Source: Oopsacas minuta | Taxonomy: Eukaryota; Porifera; Hexactinellida; Lyssacinosida; Leucopsacidae | Direction: 5' to 3' | NCBI GenBank assembly: GCA_024704765.1 | Contig: JAKMXF010000222.1 | Location: 434,001 to 498,000, forward strand | DNA: 64,000 nt | Shown here: positions 23,801 to 37,700 of the stretch, piece by piece | Layout: every line of letters begins with the position of its first letter | Position numbering within the stretch: position 1 is the stretch's first letter | Notes under the pieces: generated by a model | The model's input: only the letters and a program-made list of their open reading frames with translations | Database searches by the model: none | What the model was told of the DNA's origin: nothing | Program-made: the position numbers and the translations under genes

Positions 23801-26800
23801 TAAAGAGTATGTAGTATAAATCGAATATTCATCTCTGCACAAACAAATATTCGGTTAATGTACTTTTGATGAAACCATATTGGAATATGTACCAGAATTA
23901 TCTAAACATTTTAGATCTATTTTATCTGAGAAAGCTCACAGATTGCTTGAATTTTGATCAAATTTTGTGCCAAATATGCTAAATACCCAAGAAACTAATA
24001 TTCGAAATTGAATCGTTTCAGCCTTAGTAAATAATTCACAAGGTAATACCTGATTGCTTTGTGGTACTGTAAATTGCATTACTGATAGGACCTGCTCCTA
24101 TACTGTTAACAGCTGTAACTCTAATAGAGTATGTGTTATAAGCTTGTAGTTGTGTGAAGATATGTTTGCCTTCTTCTAACAATGGATAAACAAGTGTAGT
24201 CACTGGTACAGATATTTCTTTCAGTTCTGAATCAAATGGAGTTCCTTGTATTGTTATGAGATATCTCGTGATGATACCGTTCTGATAGAAAGAAGGAGGA
24301 GGATAGTATACTACAGTTATAGAAGTGGCATTGTTGGAGTAAGTTGTGATGTTTTGAGGTGGTTGAGAAGGTGCTACAGGAAGAATTATATGAATAAAGT
24401 AGTAGATACCTCAATAAAGAGATTCTATAATTGGTGACCATAATAATTATGTATACTCTATAACTGTTCTTACACATATATACAGTCTTTTCAAGTGCCG
24501 CTAATAAAGTCCCGAATATGTCCACTAAAATGTATAACAAAACATACCAGTTGGATGTGTTCCTGTTGTAATATTTGTACTGGGACTAGAACCAGCATCA
24601 TTAGTAGCAATAATAGTAAAAGTATAGTTGGTGAATGGTAGAAGTGAAGATACATAAATCTGACTAGATATCTCAAGTGGATAAGTTCCCATTGTATTAA
24701 GAATAATGAATGTTGTTATTTCTTGTTCTCCTTGTTGATAGGATATTGTATAGTTTCTAATGGGTCCATTCTGATGGTTAACAGAAGGAGGATACATGTT
24801 TATGAGAATTGTAGTTGAGTTTACAGGTATAGCAGTGATATTCTGTGGAGACTCAGTAGGAGCTAAGGAGAGAGAATTTGTTGAATATATTCATTTGATT
24901 TTTGTGTTATGTTAGTAATCCTGATATAGTTCATGTCGGTTATAAGAGCAGGGGATATTAGAACAGGCCAGATATAAGCACTATCCTTTGGAAATTGGTA
25001 CTCATATATTCATGAATATTTTTGCAGGTTACAAGACATGTATTACTACTCTCAGTGGGTAATATAATATAATGGGCATTCACTGTATCTAACTACTTGA
25101 ATTTAGAGGTATGTACAAACTGTTAGTGCAAATAATTACTCACGGTATTGGAATGTAGTTGCGATTTTCGCATCAGTTTGGCTACTATTAGATGGAGTAT
25201 TTGCAATTATATACACACTGTAGCTGGTGAATGGACTCAAGTTCTCCAGAATAACATCTGTATCTGTCGTAGTAGCTGTGTATTGCACTGTATCGAATAA
25301 AATTCCCTGATAAACGACTCTGTAACTAATCAGTACTATATTACTACCAACAGAACGCTCCCACTCTACAAGTATTGATTCTGAACTCTGAACTGTGAGA
25401 CTATAGTTAACAGGAAGGCCATTGGGAACTAAAATACAGTAAACAAACATAAATACAGCAAAGTTTTGTTAATACGAACACGGTTAAGACGTTGCTCTTG
25501 ATAAGGAGTACGAATTTTGGCAGTCCTCTTGTGTACGTATGTATTTACTAGATTATACTGGATAGAAATAAATTAATTTGGACAATTTGCTCTAAAATAC
25601 AAAGCAGCCAGAATTGGTGATAATTGAAGATTTTGTTGATGACAGTAAATAACATATCCGTGATGGCATAAGACGAACTGTCACGAACTTATCTATATCG
25701 AAACGAATTATAATTGATGGTTAATTGCTTCGTTATTTTGCTCATCCAGGAGTATGCAAGGTTACATAGGAAATTCTGCCAAGACTTACATAAAATCATG
25801 GGCGTAGGCGCCGCTAGGGTTGGCGAGGCTATGACCCTACCAATTCTATTATCATGGCTCCAATGGCCTACAGAACCATACACCGAGTCTATGCCTCTGG
25901 ACATACTGCTAATTGTATAGTTTGTGGTATGGAATATGTGAGAGTCTATTGTAATATTGCAAACACTTACTCTCTATATCAAGTGTTGCAATGTCAGATG
26001 CTCCTCCTACAGAGTTATAAGCTATACAGATATAACTGTAGGTAGAATAATTCCAGCTGGAGAAGGTAGTTTGTAGAGAATTTGAGTTTGTGTTTGAGTA
26101 CAGCTGATCTCCAACAATTAGACTAATAGATGGATTGGAAACATCGTTAGTAGAGCATTCTATAGTTAGTTGATTGTTTGCTTCATATGAAGAGGGAATT
26201 ATTTGTATAGGCGCTAATAGAAAAAAGGTAATTACGTATATCTACTATAGGTTAGAAATACAAATATCATTAAGGTAGATAACAATGTATGTGAAATATG
26301 GAGACGAAGGAGTAAAACTAACCTGGTGAACCCCAGCTAAACATAAGTGTGTTGAATAATGTAACGACAGTCCTCATATTAATGAGAGAATCTCTAAAAT
26401 AATCCAAGTCGAATGCAAGTCCTCCACTCTGCCATGCTAGAGCTACATAACTATCATGTTGATTACTGGAATAAGTATACAAATCAATTGGAGAATAGAC
26501 ATCTACATATTCTTGGTTAGTCCCATTTGAAGCAAACCCTATATAACTATTAGATATGAGAGCAGCAACATGCAACCTAGTTGTATAATCAAGTTGATAG
26601 AAATTGTCTGCAGTAGTAGCTACTGTAAGTATAATATTGTTATCAACCAATGCCTGTAGTATACTAGTATCAGTTAGCGATGAGTTGACGATTCTTCTAG
26701 GCTAAAGAACACAAGTATCATCATACGAGTAAATACTTGAGGAATATACATAAATACAAAGCATTCTTACCTCATCTCCAAACAGTATAATGTGTTTCTG

Positions 26801-29800
26801 AATAGTATCACTGTCTCTGAATTCAAATTCATTAACAATTGCATCAATACCAACATATCCATCTTCTGTAGCTCCACTATAACTGAAAGAAATCAGCTGA
26901 TTGTACAGCTGATTGGCTGTGCCGAATTTAGTTGAGACTCCAACATTGATAATAATCGCAGTTGTTTCAAAAGTTACTAGACCATATCTAGACATAGAAG
27001 ATTAATTAACATTAGGACTAAATTAAAGCTGAGTCATTACATCCTATTTCGAGTGTGGATAAGTTCCACCGGCTGAATAACTAGAATATGAATTCTGGGT
27101 ATTCTTCACACACGGATAGACTTGAATCTAATTTCTGGGATCATTTTCAATTTCGCCCATAAAGTTAAGATATAATCATACTTGTATTATAGGTACACAT
27201 TTTAGTGATAATTCAAAATACTATTCCTTGAATAATGAATATAGTCACATTAATATTGGTTAAAACAAATTTGAATTCAAATCCCAACCTACCTATTAAC
27301 ACAACCATTTCCATTCTCTGGTAAGTTATTAGCTATACTCATTACTCCAGGCATAAACTGTCGGAATGTTATAGTCCTGTCCACTAGAAATACCATGTCT
27401 ACACAGTTTGACTGTACTTGAGGAGTTATGTGCATCCATTTAGAGTATAATGGTGAGGAATATGTTAGGGTACGATTCTCAAAATTGAAATAAACATCTA
27501 AAGCAGAAATGTAAATAATATTAATAATATACTTTTTGACATACATTATACAGGAGTATTTGGCATAGCTCGGACAATTTCAAATCTTGAATGAAAATAC
27601 ACACATAAGACATAATTATGGAGCAAATATCAAAGTATTCAAAGCAGAAAACTCGCTCATTCCAACACTTACCATCCAAATTGCATGGAACATCATGTAT
27701 GACAGCAAACTCAAAGAGTTCTGCAATCAATTCAGGAGAATAAGGTGTGGTGTCATTGGACATATACTTCATATTGAATATAGAGCCATCTGTATTGAAT
27801 GCTAATTTGACAAAACTTTCATCAGAGCTTCCACTATCTAGCTTAAGGTAAGGATTTGGTACAACATTAATATCTGTGTCAGTTGATGATAAATTCCCGA
27901 ATCCTATATTAGAGAAGAAATTCATTCCGATAAGCTCTGTAGAAGCCGTGTAGTAGAATATATCTCCGAAGTACGTGAATGCAGTCAGCTTTATTTCATT
28001 CTGGAACAGAAGTGAGATTGTGTCTTCATATGTGTAATATGCAGAGTAAGGTTGACGAGGCTAGTGAATGGAAATCTAGCATTAATATATATGTCATACA
28101 GTGGAACCTAGCTAATACGAAGATTAAACATGACTAATTCCAATTGAACCATTGTAGGGACTTGATTTTGTAGAATTTTGTTCGTCTTATTCATTAATTC
28201 GTATTAACTTTGTTCATATTTATGAGAGTCTACTGTATACAAATTTTTCACTTGCACATATATTAATGAATGTATCTATTAGGCTAGTACTATGCTGGTA
28301 CCAACCTAATACACCCACCTCATCAGCGAACAGAGCTAATCTCCTCTCCACTCCAGTCCTGAATGGATACGACTCTGCAGCCAGATGGATTGCAAATAAT
28401 CCATCCTCAGCTCCGTTTCCTACATTGTTACCAATGTTTTGAGAGCTTAGTATGACAGATTTGAGCTGTGATGGTGTGCCATAGAGTGACCTTGTAGACA
28501 CATTCATTGCAGTAGGAGTCTGTAGTCCAAACAGTACCAACCCATATCTACAATGAATATGTGAATGTATAAACGTAATATAGTATAAGTAATTACTATG
28601 CAGAGTAAGATACGAATACAAAACGTTTCGTAAGCCAGAAGAATATATCGAATAATATACAGAATTAGTGACGCGTTTATGTCAATATTGGACATACCTA
28701 TTATCACATATACCGGTGAGTTCAGGAAGGTTACCAGCTAATTCAGCTATTCTCTCTAACTCATTATGAATAGAAGTACTAATATCCAGAATAAATATCA
28801 AATCTACACAGTTTTTGAGCTCAGATTCATCGCAAGTTTCTCCAGATTCTGGTATGAAAGCAAACTGAGAGAAGGGTGAAGGAATTGGTTCTAAAGGCAG
28901 AAAGAGTTCCTGATAAATGATACAATTTCTATATAGTTCACTATTCATTTACGAAATATCATTTGATTTCAACCTCAGAGTCCAGCATAACAATAGCAAC
29001 AGTGAATTATGGTTCAGTCAAACGTTTTATATATAGCTGCTTACCTATAATAGTGAACTGACTCCTCTGCGTATCTCCTCCATTAGAATTGCTTGCTATA
29101 CACAAGAACTCGTATATATCAGGAATCAAGTTTGATAGACTGAGTACTCGTGTTATAGTAGTAGTATCAGTAGATACATAACTAACTCCATCTATGATCA
29201 GTGTTAGCGTAGCATGAGGTACGTCGTTAATTGTACATGTAAACTGATAAGGACCTGGATCATTGAGGGCACCTTGTGACGTCACACTCATAGAGAGTAT
29301 CTCAATCGGAGCTGAAAGATAGGGAATGTTATTTAGTAGATATCAAAGTTGAAACCACTCAAACCAAATTTGAAGGATTAACCGATTCATGAACTATCCG
29401 AATATTGCCTGGGAGTTTGGAAATCGAAAGTTAATTAAATTTCATTGAAATTGAAATTGAAATTGAAAGTGGGATTTCTATCTTACCGAATATCTCAGAT
29501 GCATCTTCGGGTTAATTAACTAATTAATGAATTAAGAAACGAGTATAATAGAACTAAAGCGGATAAGACTAACTTCGGTCAATACATACTACTTACATCA
29601 CAAAAATTCACTTCCATTCATTTATACAATCACTATTTGGATAAGAAATACACTAACTAAGTAATATATCATCCAGAAGTAATACGTCATATCCGAGGTC
29701 TACCTAACCTAACTTCGATCTAACAATAATTCAATGTTTGTAGTTCTTTCCAAGATATTAGGACTGGAGCCAATTTCAAACAATAACATAATATCAGGAT

Positions 29801-32800
29801 ATTCTAAGAAAACTCACCCGGGTTTCCCCATATAAACATGAGTGTAGCGAATGGAGAAATATCTTCTGTAATCAAATCAATATCAAAGGATACACCACCA
29901 GTTTGCCAGGCTATATCCACATAATCATTATCAATATTACTATCAGTAATAGTATAGTTAACTGTAGAAATAGCATCTAATATTGTATTATTAATTCCAG
30001 AGCTCCTGAATCCTATCAGTGTGTCAGAGACTCTGACAGCAGCTAGTATATTGACAGGTGGTGAAGTACCGTAATAGAAGTCACCAGCACTCGAAATTAC
30101 ACTCAAGATTATTCCATTTGAAAGAAGAGAATCAAGAGTTGAAGATTTTGTGAATTGAGGATATATAGAATTCCTTCCCTATACAAAAGGATGATAGGTG
30201 AATATCTTTCAGATGGAATATTCGCAGGCCATTATATGGATGAAGCCTGCGCTATATATATTAGGGTGCGTGAAATTTAATCTATGCACACTTAGAGTGC
30301 TCGGGCTACCAAACTCTAGATGAAGCCCTGATTATATTCGTATATTCATTAATTCAGAACAGTAAGGTAGGGTATACCAATTAAAAACAAGAAAAATGTA
30401 CAATTGCGGAATGTTGTTAATCAGACAAAATATGAATAAAGTCAAATTTGATACTAGAATAAGCTAAACAGAGATAAGGTAGTCTTTAATGTATTATTGG
30501 CAACATTCTAACAGTGACACTAACGTATTAAATATTCAGCGATTACTACACAAATAAATATTAGTATATTAAGATTCAAAAGAAATTCTACAAATATAAT
30601 ATAATCACATTCCTATTAATTAATTCTCAATAACTTACAAACTCTGTAATAACTATGATAGATTTGATATAATCTGTCTCAAAAGGATGATTATTGACAA
30701 AAAACTCAATAGCATCATAGCCATCTGAATACGAGTAGGCAGTATAGCTAGAAATATATAATAAATAAATCAAAGAATAAATTGATTCTATAGCAGAACT
30801 AACTATATTACAGTAATTTTATACTAAACTCGATATGCTAGCATATAACAAGTAAGATTTCTATAATCAATAGAAATACACTTTCCAACAGAATTGAGAA
30901 CTATCACAATATACACTTACTAATACGAATAGCACTGATCTCATGCAAAATATTTCGTTCGGATCAGTGAAATGCATCGAAACAATATTAACAATACTCT
31001 AGCAGTACATTTTTTCAAAGGTTGTACTATCGATGAGAAGGCCGCCAACATTTGTAATATACTATTACAGTATATATTTGTCCGCATTAAAATTGGATAC
31101 AATTAGCTTTATTTTAAGTTTTAGAACATTTCCAGAGGTTGTATTGCTTTAAGCCTCCGTTCGAAATAGCGAGGGTAGACTACACTAAAAAACTCTACAA
31201 TAATAAGCTGAGCTACATACAAGTTATTTGATAATTAAGTTGACTTAGGATAAACACCTTAGACAATGTAAATAATATTATCACCTCCATCTAGAATTTG
31301 ACCTGACAAATAGCATAAACACAAAATACACATATACAACAAGGCCCCATGAATTAAGCGTATTATCAATAATATTCATAATTTTCCTACTGCAAGTAGA
31401 TAGCATATATCGTAGTTCAAACATAAATATTTAAATGACTTCCTTCAATCATATTTCATAGGAAGTATGAACTAGAAAATAATTGAATTTTTGTCTACAT
31501 TTCCAAATAGTAATACAATCAATAAATACTAACTTACACATGATCACAAAGGGTTGGCGTGACTGCGAGATTATTAATTAGATTGATTAGTTTTGTGAAA
31601 TAGTTCGAAGAGAGTACTGAAACATCGAATAAGAACACCATATCCAAACAGATTGGCGTAACCTGAGGCAGAATATTCTCCCAAATAAAGTAATCGGGGA
31701 ATTGAGAACGAGAAGTAAATGCATAGTCAACAACTAAAGTAATGACAAACAATAATAACAACAATCAGAAGCATTTAAACTAATCACGAAAATGAAAATG
31801 AAAATATGAATTAATTGATAGCAAAATATTATAATTAATTGCGAATAAAACAATTATATGAAAAGTAAAAGATAACTCACTATTCAATGTGCATGGGAAG
31901 TTTTGTACTACTGCATATTGGATGATAGCATCAACTAGTTCTGAACAATAACCACTTGATTGTTCAAAATAGCTCAGATCGAAAGCAGTACCATCAGTTC
32001 TCCAAGCTAACTCAACATAATCCTTATGCTCTCCCTCTCTGATTATTGAATACTCTACACTTGGAATGGAAACTATATTGTCTAGTGTGGGATTACAAGA
32101 TGAAGAAAAATTCCCAATTCCTGTTCGTGTATTGTAATGCATTCCAATAAGTCTATTATCTGTGTTGTTATAGAAGTAATAGAAGTTGTCTGCATTTGAT
32201 ACAGTGCTTAGTGTTATCCTGTTTGCTAACAGAGTTTGTATTGTGCTCTGAAAGGTAAGATTACTGAATGTTGGAGCGACTTCTCTGACCTTTAAGAGAG
32301 TGAAGATTTATAATTAGAAAGAATGAAGGGTAAGAAAGTAAGAAACGACATTTCCCGAAGATTAGCAATGAATAGTTTCAATCAAATTCAACATTTCGTA
32401 ACGCAAGTTAGCAAAATAACAGGAAAATGGGGCTATATTTGAGATTTGGATTATTTGTTTACACGATATTCATAAAAACAACAATAAAATTACATATGAT
32501 TAATCCAAAAGTGTGAAAATCGGATTCAGCATGTTCGATTTATCTTGTGAAGTTTTATTGAATTCTATTTCTTTCCTAGATAAACACGATAAATACATAC
32601 TTATGCGACAATCTCTAAATTGGATACCGTAAATCCTTTCCTTGACAACGGACAAACAAACAGACAAACAAACAAACAATCATTGAGATTTAATAATATA
32701 GATATATATCAACCAGCATATGGTAAGTTCGGGTTCTCAAACACGAAAATTTAAACCACATGATCACTACCCTACCTCATTGGAGAAGAAGATGATCTTC

Positions 32801-34751
32801 TTCTGAACATCAGATCTGAATGAATATAGCTTCACAACTTTATCTATTGCTTCATAGCCATCTCTACTACCAGATCCTAAACTAATACCAATATTTCTCT
32901 GTGTTTGTATAGCACTGCTTAGATCGGAGGGAGTACTGAAGTAGGATTGTGTGGGAGAGTTAGTCAGTAAGATTATCTGAGATAGAGTTGATGTCCCATA
33001 CAGAGTCAATCCATACCTGTTGTATTTAATTGTGATTATATTTACAAATTCTCAGTAATTCATAACAAGTGTATATGGAAACAGATATTGATAATGAATG
33101 CCTCATGGAGATTTCAGTATTCTCTAGGACAATTAATTGTATAGGAATTACCAACGTTATGCAGAAATTATTAATTGGACATCAAGTAGGTGTTGATATC
33201 CCCTTGCATATGGCACTACAGTTCGTACAGTCAGGGATTTAGGAAGCAAAAAATTATTGGTGCGGTATTCATCATATCCCACCATCTGTATTAACAGAAA
33301 TGGCAATTATTGGAGCGCCGAGCGCTGAGTAGTACTCGACTTAAAACATATTACTTTCGGTTAGCAAGGATGCTTATACTGTAGATAACCCCCTAAGCGG
33401 GTTAAGAAATATTCTAAGAGTTGGTTAATTCAGATTCATTATTCAGGAGGGACTAACACCTCTCTGAGGGGGTGGCTAGATGAATCACTGTTGGTTAGTA
33501 CTTTCCTCCAAAACTGTATTCTATTCTTGTACTAACCTCATTGAAAAAATATTGGAAAAGACGTAGTAAATTCTGCAAATAATTAAAGATCCAGGTTACC
33601 TGTTGAGGCAAGTAGTTGAATTTGCTGGAAGAGATGCAGTAAAAGAAATGATTCTATCAATTGTTGCATCGGTATAAGCATTGATATCAATAACAACAAC
33701 CAAATCAACACACTGACTCTCTTGTAGAGATGTAGTTCCACATTCTATATGACTGTCAGGTATGTACGTGAATTGAGAATACTGAGGGTAAATACGGAGT
33801 GCATCTATATACACATTATTCAAATAATGTAATGATCATCAGAAAATATCGAAAGTCAGAAAATTACACAAATAATAGCTTGAGTGATATCCAATGAATT
33901 TTCAAATTTAAGGGTTATGAGTACATATATACATATCGCATTTCGAACATTTCGTATTTTAGTGTTTTTTTTACAAATATACAAGTAACATGAAAACAAA
34001 CCTGGAACAGTGTATACTCCCAAAGTCTGATCTCCTCCTATAGAGTTATTTGCAACACAAAGAAAATCATAGGAGCCAGGATGAGGGTAAGGATACTCAA
34101 ATACAACTGATTGTTCAATGTTGCCAGAATTCAGATTCGTATACCAATCCCCGTCTACCAACAGACTAACATTGCTATCTGAAGTAGAAGTAGAGATACA
34201 ACCAAAACTGAAAATAAGATCTCCGGTATGTGGGGAAATTAATGTTGAGTTGATTGCTGATACAAGGACAGGTGCTAAAGGAAAAAAATACGAGTTTTGT
34301 AAATACAAAGTCAAATGGGGAAACAATAACAAATCCTACAATAGCATCTAGAAAAATTTAGATTACAAACTTTGAATTTCGTTTTGAATAAACTAACTTC
34401 TTGACACAATTGGCTCAATATACCTCTGTGGCTATCGTGTGTACAATATTAGTCTTATGAATATAGGTTGAGGTAGCCTGGGGGATTTATGATTTAGCAA
34501 CCTAAATTCAGGCCAATAGCAGATAGAACGGATTGACTAGTTTGATCTAAGGGCTAAATATGTTGAATTGGACATTACAAGATATTGTGTTGCAAATTAA
34601 TGATTACTTCCCTCAAGAAAACAAGGAATATGATCATCGATAGTAATCAATAATATTTATGCAATTATCATCATTCAATATCTCTAAAGTCTCAACCAAA
34701 ACATTTCACAAAAGAAATCTATATTATTAAAGCTCAATCTCAATGATTGTA

Positions 34752-34786
<35 letters not shown>

Positions 34787-37700
34787 TGTCAAGGAAAAGA
34801 TTTACAATATGCAATTTTGAAATTGTAATATATTTATAGAGTTTATCAAGGAAGTAAATAGAATTCAATGAAACTTCACTAAATATATCGAACATACTGA
34901 ACCCGATTTTCACACTCTTGGGTTAATCATATGTAAATTTATTGTTGTTTTTATGAATATAAAGTAAACAAGCTATCCAAATTTCAAAATTGAGTATGCT
35001 GAGTCTGAATATTGTAAACAACATCAATATTATTAAATCTCAATTGTTGTTTGTATATTTGTTTGTCGTTGAAACCTTCGAGGCGCAATGTGCCGAGTTC
35101 ATCGCGAAGCGACGAGCCAAAGGCTCGTATCGACATATAATATAATATAGTGGAACCTCCCGAAGAGGGGAATCACTTAAATCGGGGGTTATTATGGACC
35201 TTAACTTCGTCAATTTGCATGCAATGAACCTCTAAAAGCGGAGAAGCGGGGACTATATCTTGAGGACCTAACATCCCCACTTCAGGAGGCTTAACTGTAC
35301 TAATAATATAGAAAGACAGATGGACACTCACAGATAGAAATACAAATTTTAGCCCAGCGGTTGATTACAAGGAATGTAATCGATTACAATGATAATCAGA
35401 ATCTAGCCTGTTTAGTAGCAATATTACAGTATTACAATGATACTAACCATAAGTAGTAGTTAAACTGGATGAGTTTGCTCTACCGCCCCAACTAAACATC
35501 AATTTGTTGAAGACAGCACTGGAACGTGTGTCATATAAAGAATTATCAAAGAAAAATAAATCGAAAGCAATGCCACCAGTCTCCCAAGCTAGATCTACAT
35601 AATTCTCTTCTGCATTAGAATCTAGTGTGTTAAGAAATACAGGAGAAATTGCGTCTATTATATCAGTAATAGAATTCCCATCAGCAAATCCAATAAATGT
35701 ATTAGAAATCTTTATTGCAGCATAGGTGTAGCTAATACTGCCATCAGCAGAATGAGAGATTACATGCGCATCTGTTACAACACTCAAAATGATTCCGCGC
35801 TCATTTAGTCTGTCCAATACACTCAGTTTAGTGACAGAAGGTAAGACAGCTGTACGAGGCTAAATCAAAGAGTTTGCGATTAATCAATATTAATTAGATA
35901 TGTATTGGCTAACTGTATGTCATGTTAAGTAAAATACTAATTTCTCATCCATGATCTCTAGGATAATGGAGCTGGAGACGGCATTTAATAGACGTAGTAT
36001 TTTACATTTGTTTCTAGTTAAAATTGTTTAGAAATGTTCATCTACAAATATTAATCATATAAAATGAGAATAGTCCTAGTAGGGATGATATACAAGTATA
36101 CAATATAATACGGCATTGCTTTGTAGATATTTACGTTTGATAATAAAAGTATTCATCGTGTATTACTATCAGGAAGAACATACATCCTCTAACTCATGGG
36201 AATTCATTACCATGTACTGGATAACAAATACTTCTATATAAGATCTCTTAGACAATATCTCATTAAAAGTGAACTAAAATAGTCGTGAATTCCAATGTCT
36301 AAATTGGAGTTTTCCCACAGTTGGATACAGAGTTTTGTAAATGATTCCCAGACACCTCACCCATTTTGGGAAGTTCTACTTTACATAGAACAGACTTAAC
36401 AGACAGACAACATGATTTAAAATATAGAATTATTGTTGATATAAGCGTTAAATCATATAGATAAATTACCATTATGAATCTATCAAAATCAGCTGTTCAT
36501 TAAGTTATCATATTTTACTATAGAGTAATCAATAATATGTATTGTTATATCAGATGGATAATCCCTTTATTAATATATATGACCTTAAATTATACGTAGT
36601 GCTTTAATTGTACAATACTGTGCAATCTTCCTACAGATAGTGTATATTGAATTATTTGAGCCGAAAAAATCCCTCGTGAATTTTCGGCCCGCAAGAAGAA
36701 AGTAAAACAAAATATTTCCGGAGGAGTATGATTCGATTTATTCCTAAATAAACAGTAACCGAGCCTGCGGAATTGTGCTAAGCAACTTAATGCGGAAAAT
36801 GATGGAATTATTTCTCTCCTGGTCCGCAAAATAGTTTTCGGCAGCGGGCTGGCTGCGGGATTACGGGTCGGGCGAGCCCGCGTGGCACTCTACCCCAAAC
36901 CCCACTTTGGGAGGCCCTACTGTAAGAAGTTCTACTATTGTTTTCATGATATGAAACATAAATGACCTAAATACTGCCCCAAAGGGTTGTCAATTTGGAG
37001 ACAATTACAACAAAGTATACATCGAGGCATAAGGACTGAGTTCATTACAAAGCAAAGGGGCAAAAGCTCGTTAATAATTGAGAAACTTAGAAAAGGTATC
37101 AATAGGGAGGACAAATGACTTAATCATTAAATATTATATCAGAAATGATAACTCTAGAGTTTAATACGATAACATTAAGAACAGCTGGAGCTAATTAGAA
37201 TAGATTCGTAAGGTCTATTCAGTTTCGTGTGGGCTAAAAATATCGCACAAATATAAGAAAGATTAAAATACAAATATTAATAACAATCTCATTACACAAA
37301 TTTATCAACTACTTGGAACTTTAATGGAGGGTGTAAGAGCGCTAGAAGCTAGGTTAATTAATGACCTCATTCTTACAGTAATACCTCTACCATTTTGTCT
37401 CCTTACACTAGTTCTATTAATCTACTATATACGGAGAAGATATAAACTGTGTCAGGAGGTGAAACGAGTTCCTAGAGAATTTCTGCTCCTGCAATCATAT
37501 CAGAATTATCTTAAAAATCTCAATAAAATGTGTGATTGCAAATTTTATAATTCTAATTCTAATAATAGAATTCGCGGATAATATGTTATTCGCACTGACC
37601 TTACTTTGGGCCTGGATATTAAGTTTTGATTTGAGAGCTATAGAAACGTTTGGGTTTCTGTTTAACGTTGGACATTATATGTTTGGAATTGTTACTACAT

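Noticed and set aside
15236-24862. Regular repeats of about 315-324 bases as a possible CRISPR or satellite array
   Set aside because: The units are FN3 exons with intact frames and splice sites, not short repeats with spacers.
30900-31070. Missing first half of the vWA-4 middle exon
   Set aside because: A GTAAGT is present, but no frame gives the RYGLT strand motif; the exons on both sides already join in phase without it.
35101-35135. Helitron terminus
   Set aside because: A hairpin is present but no CTRR end follows and copies differ after the stem.
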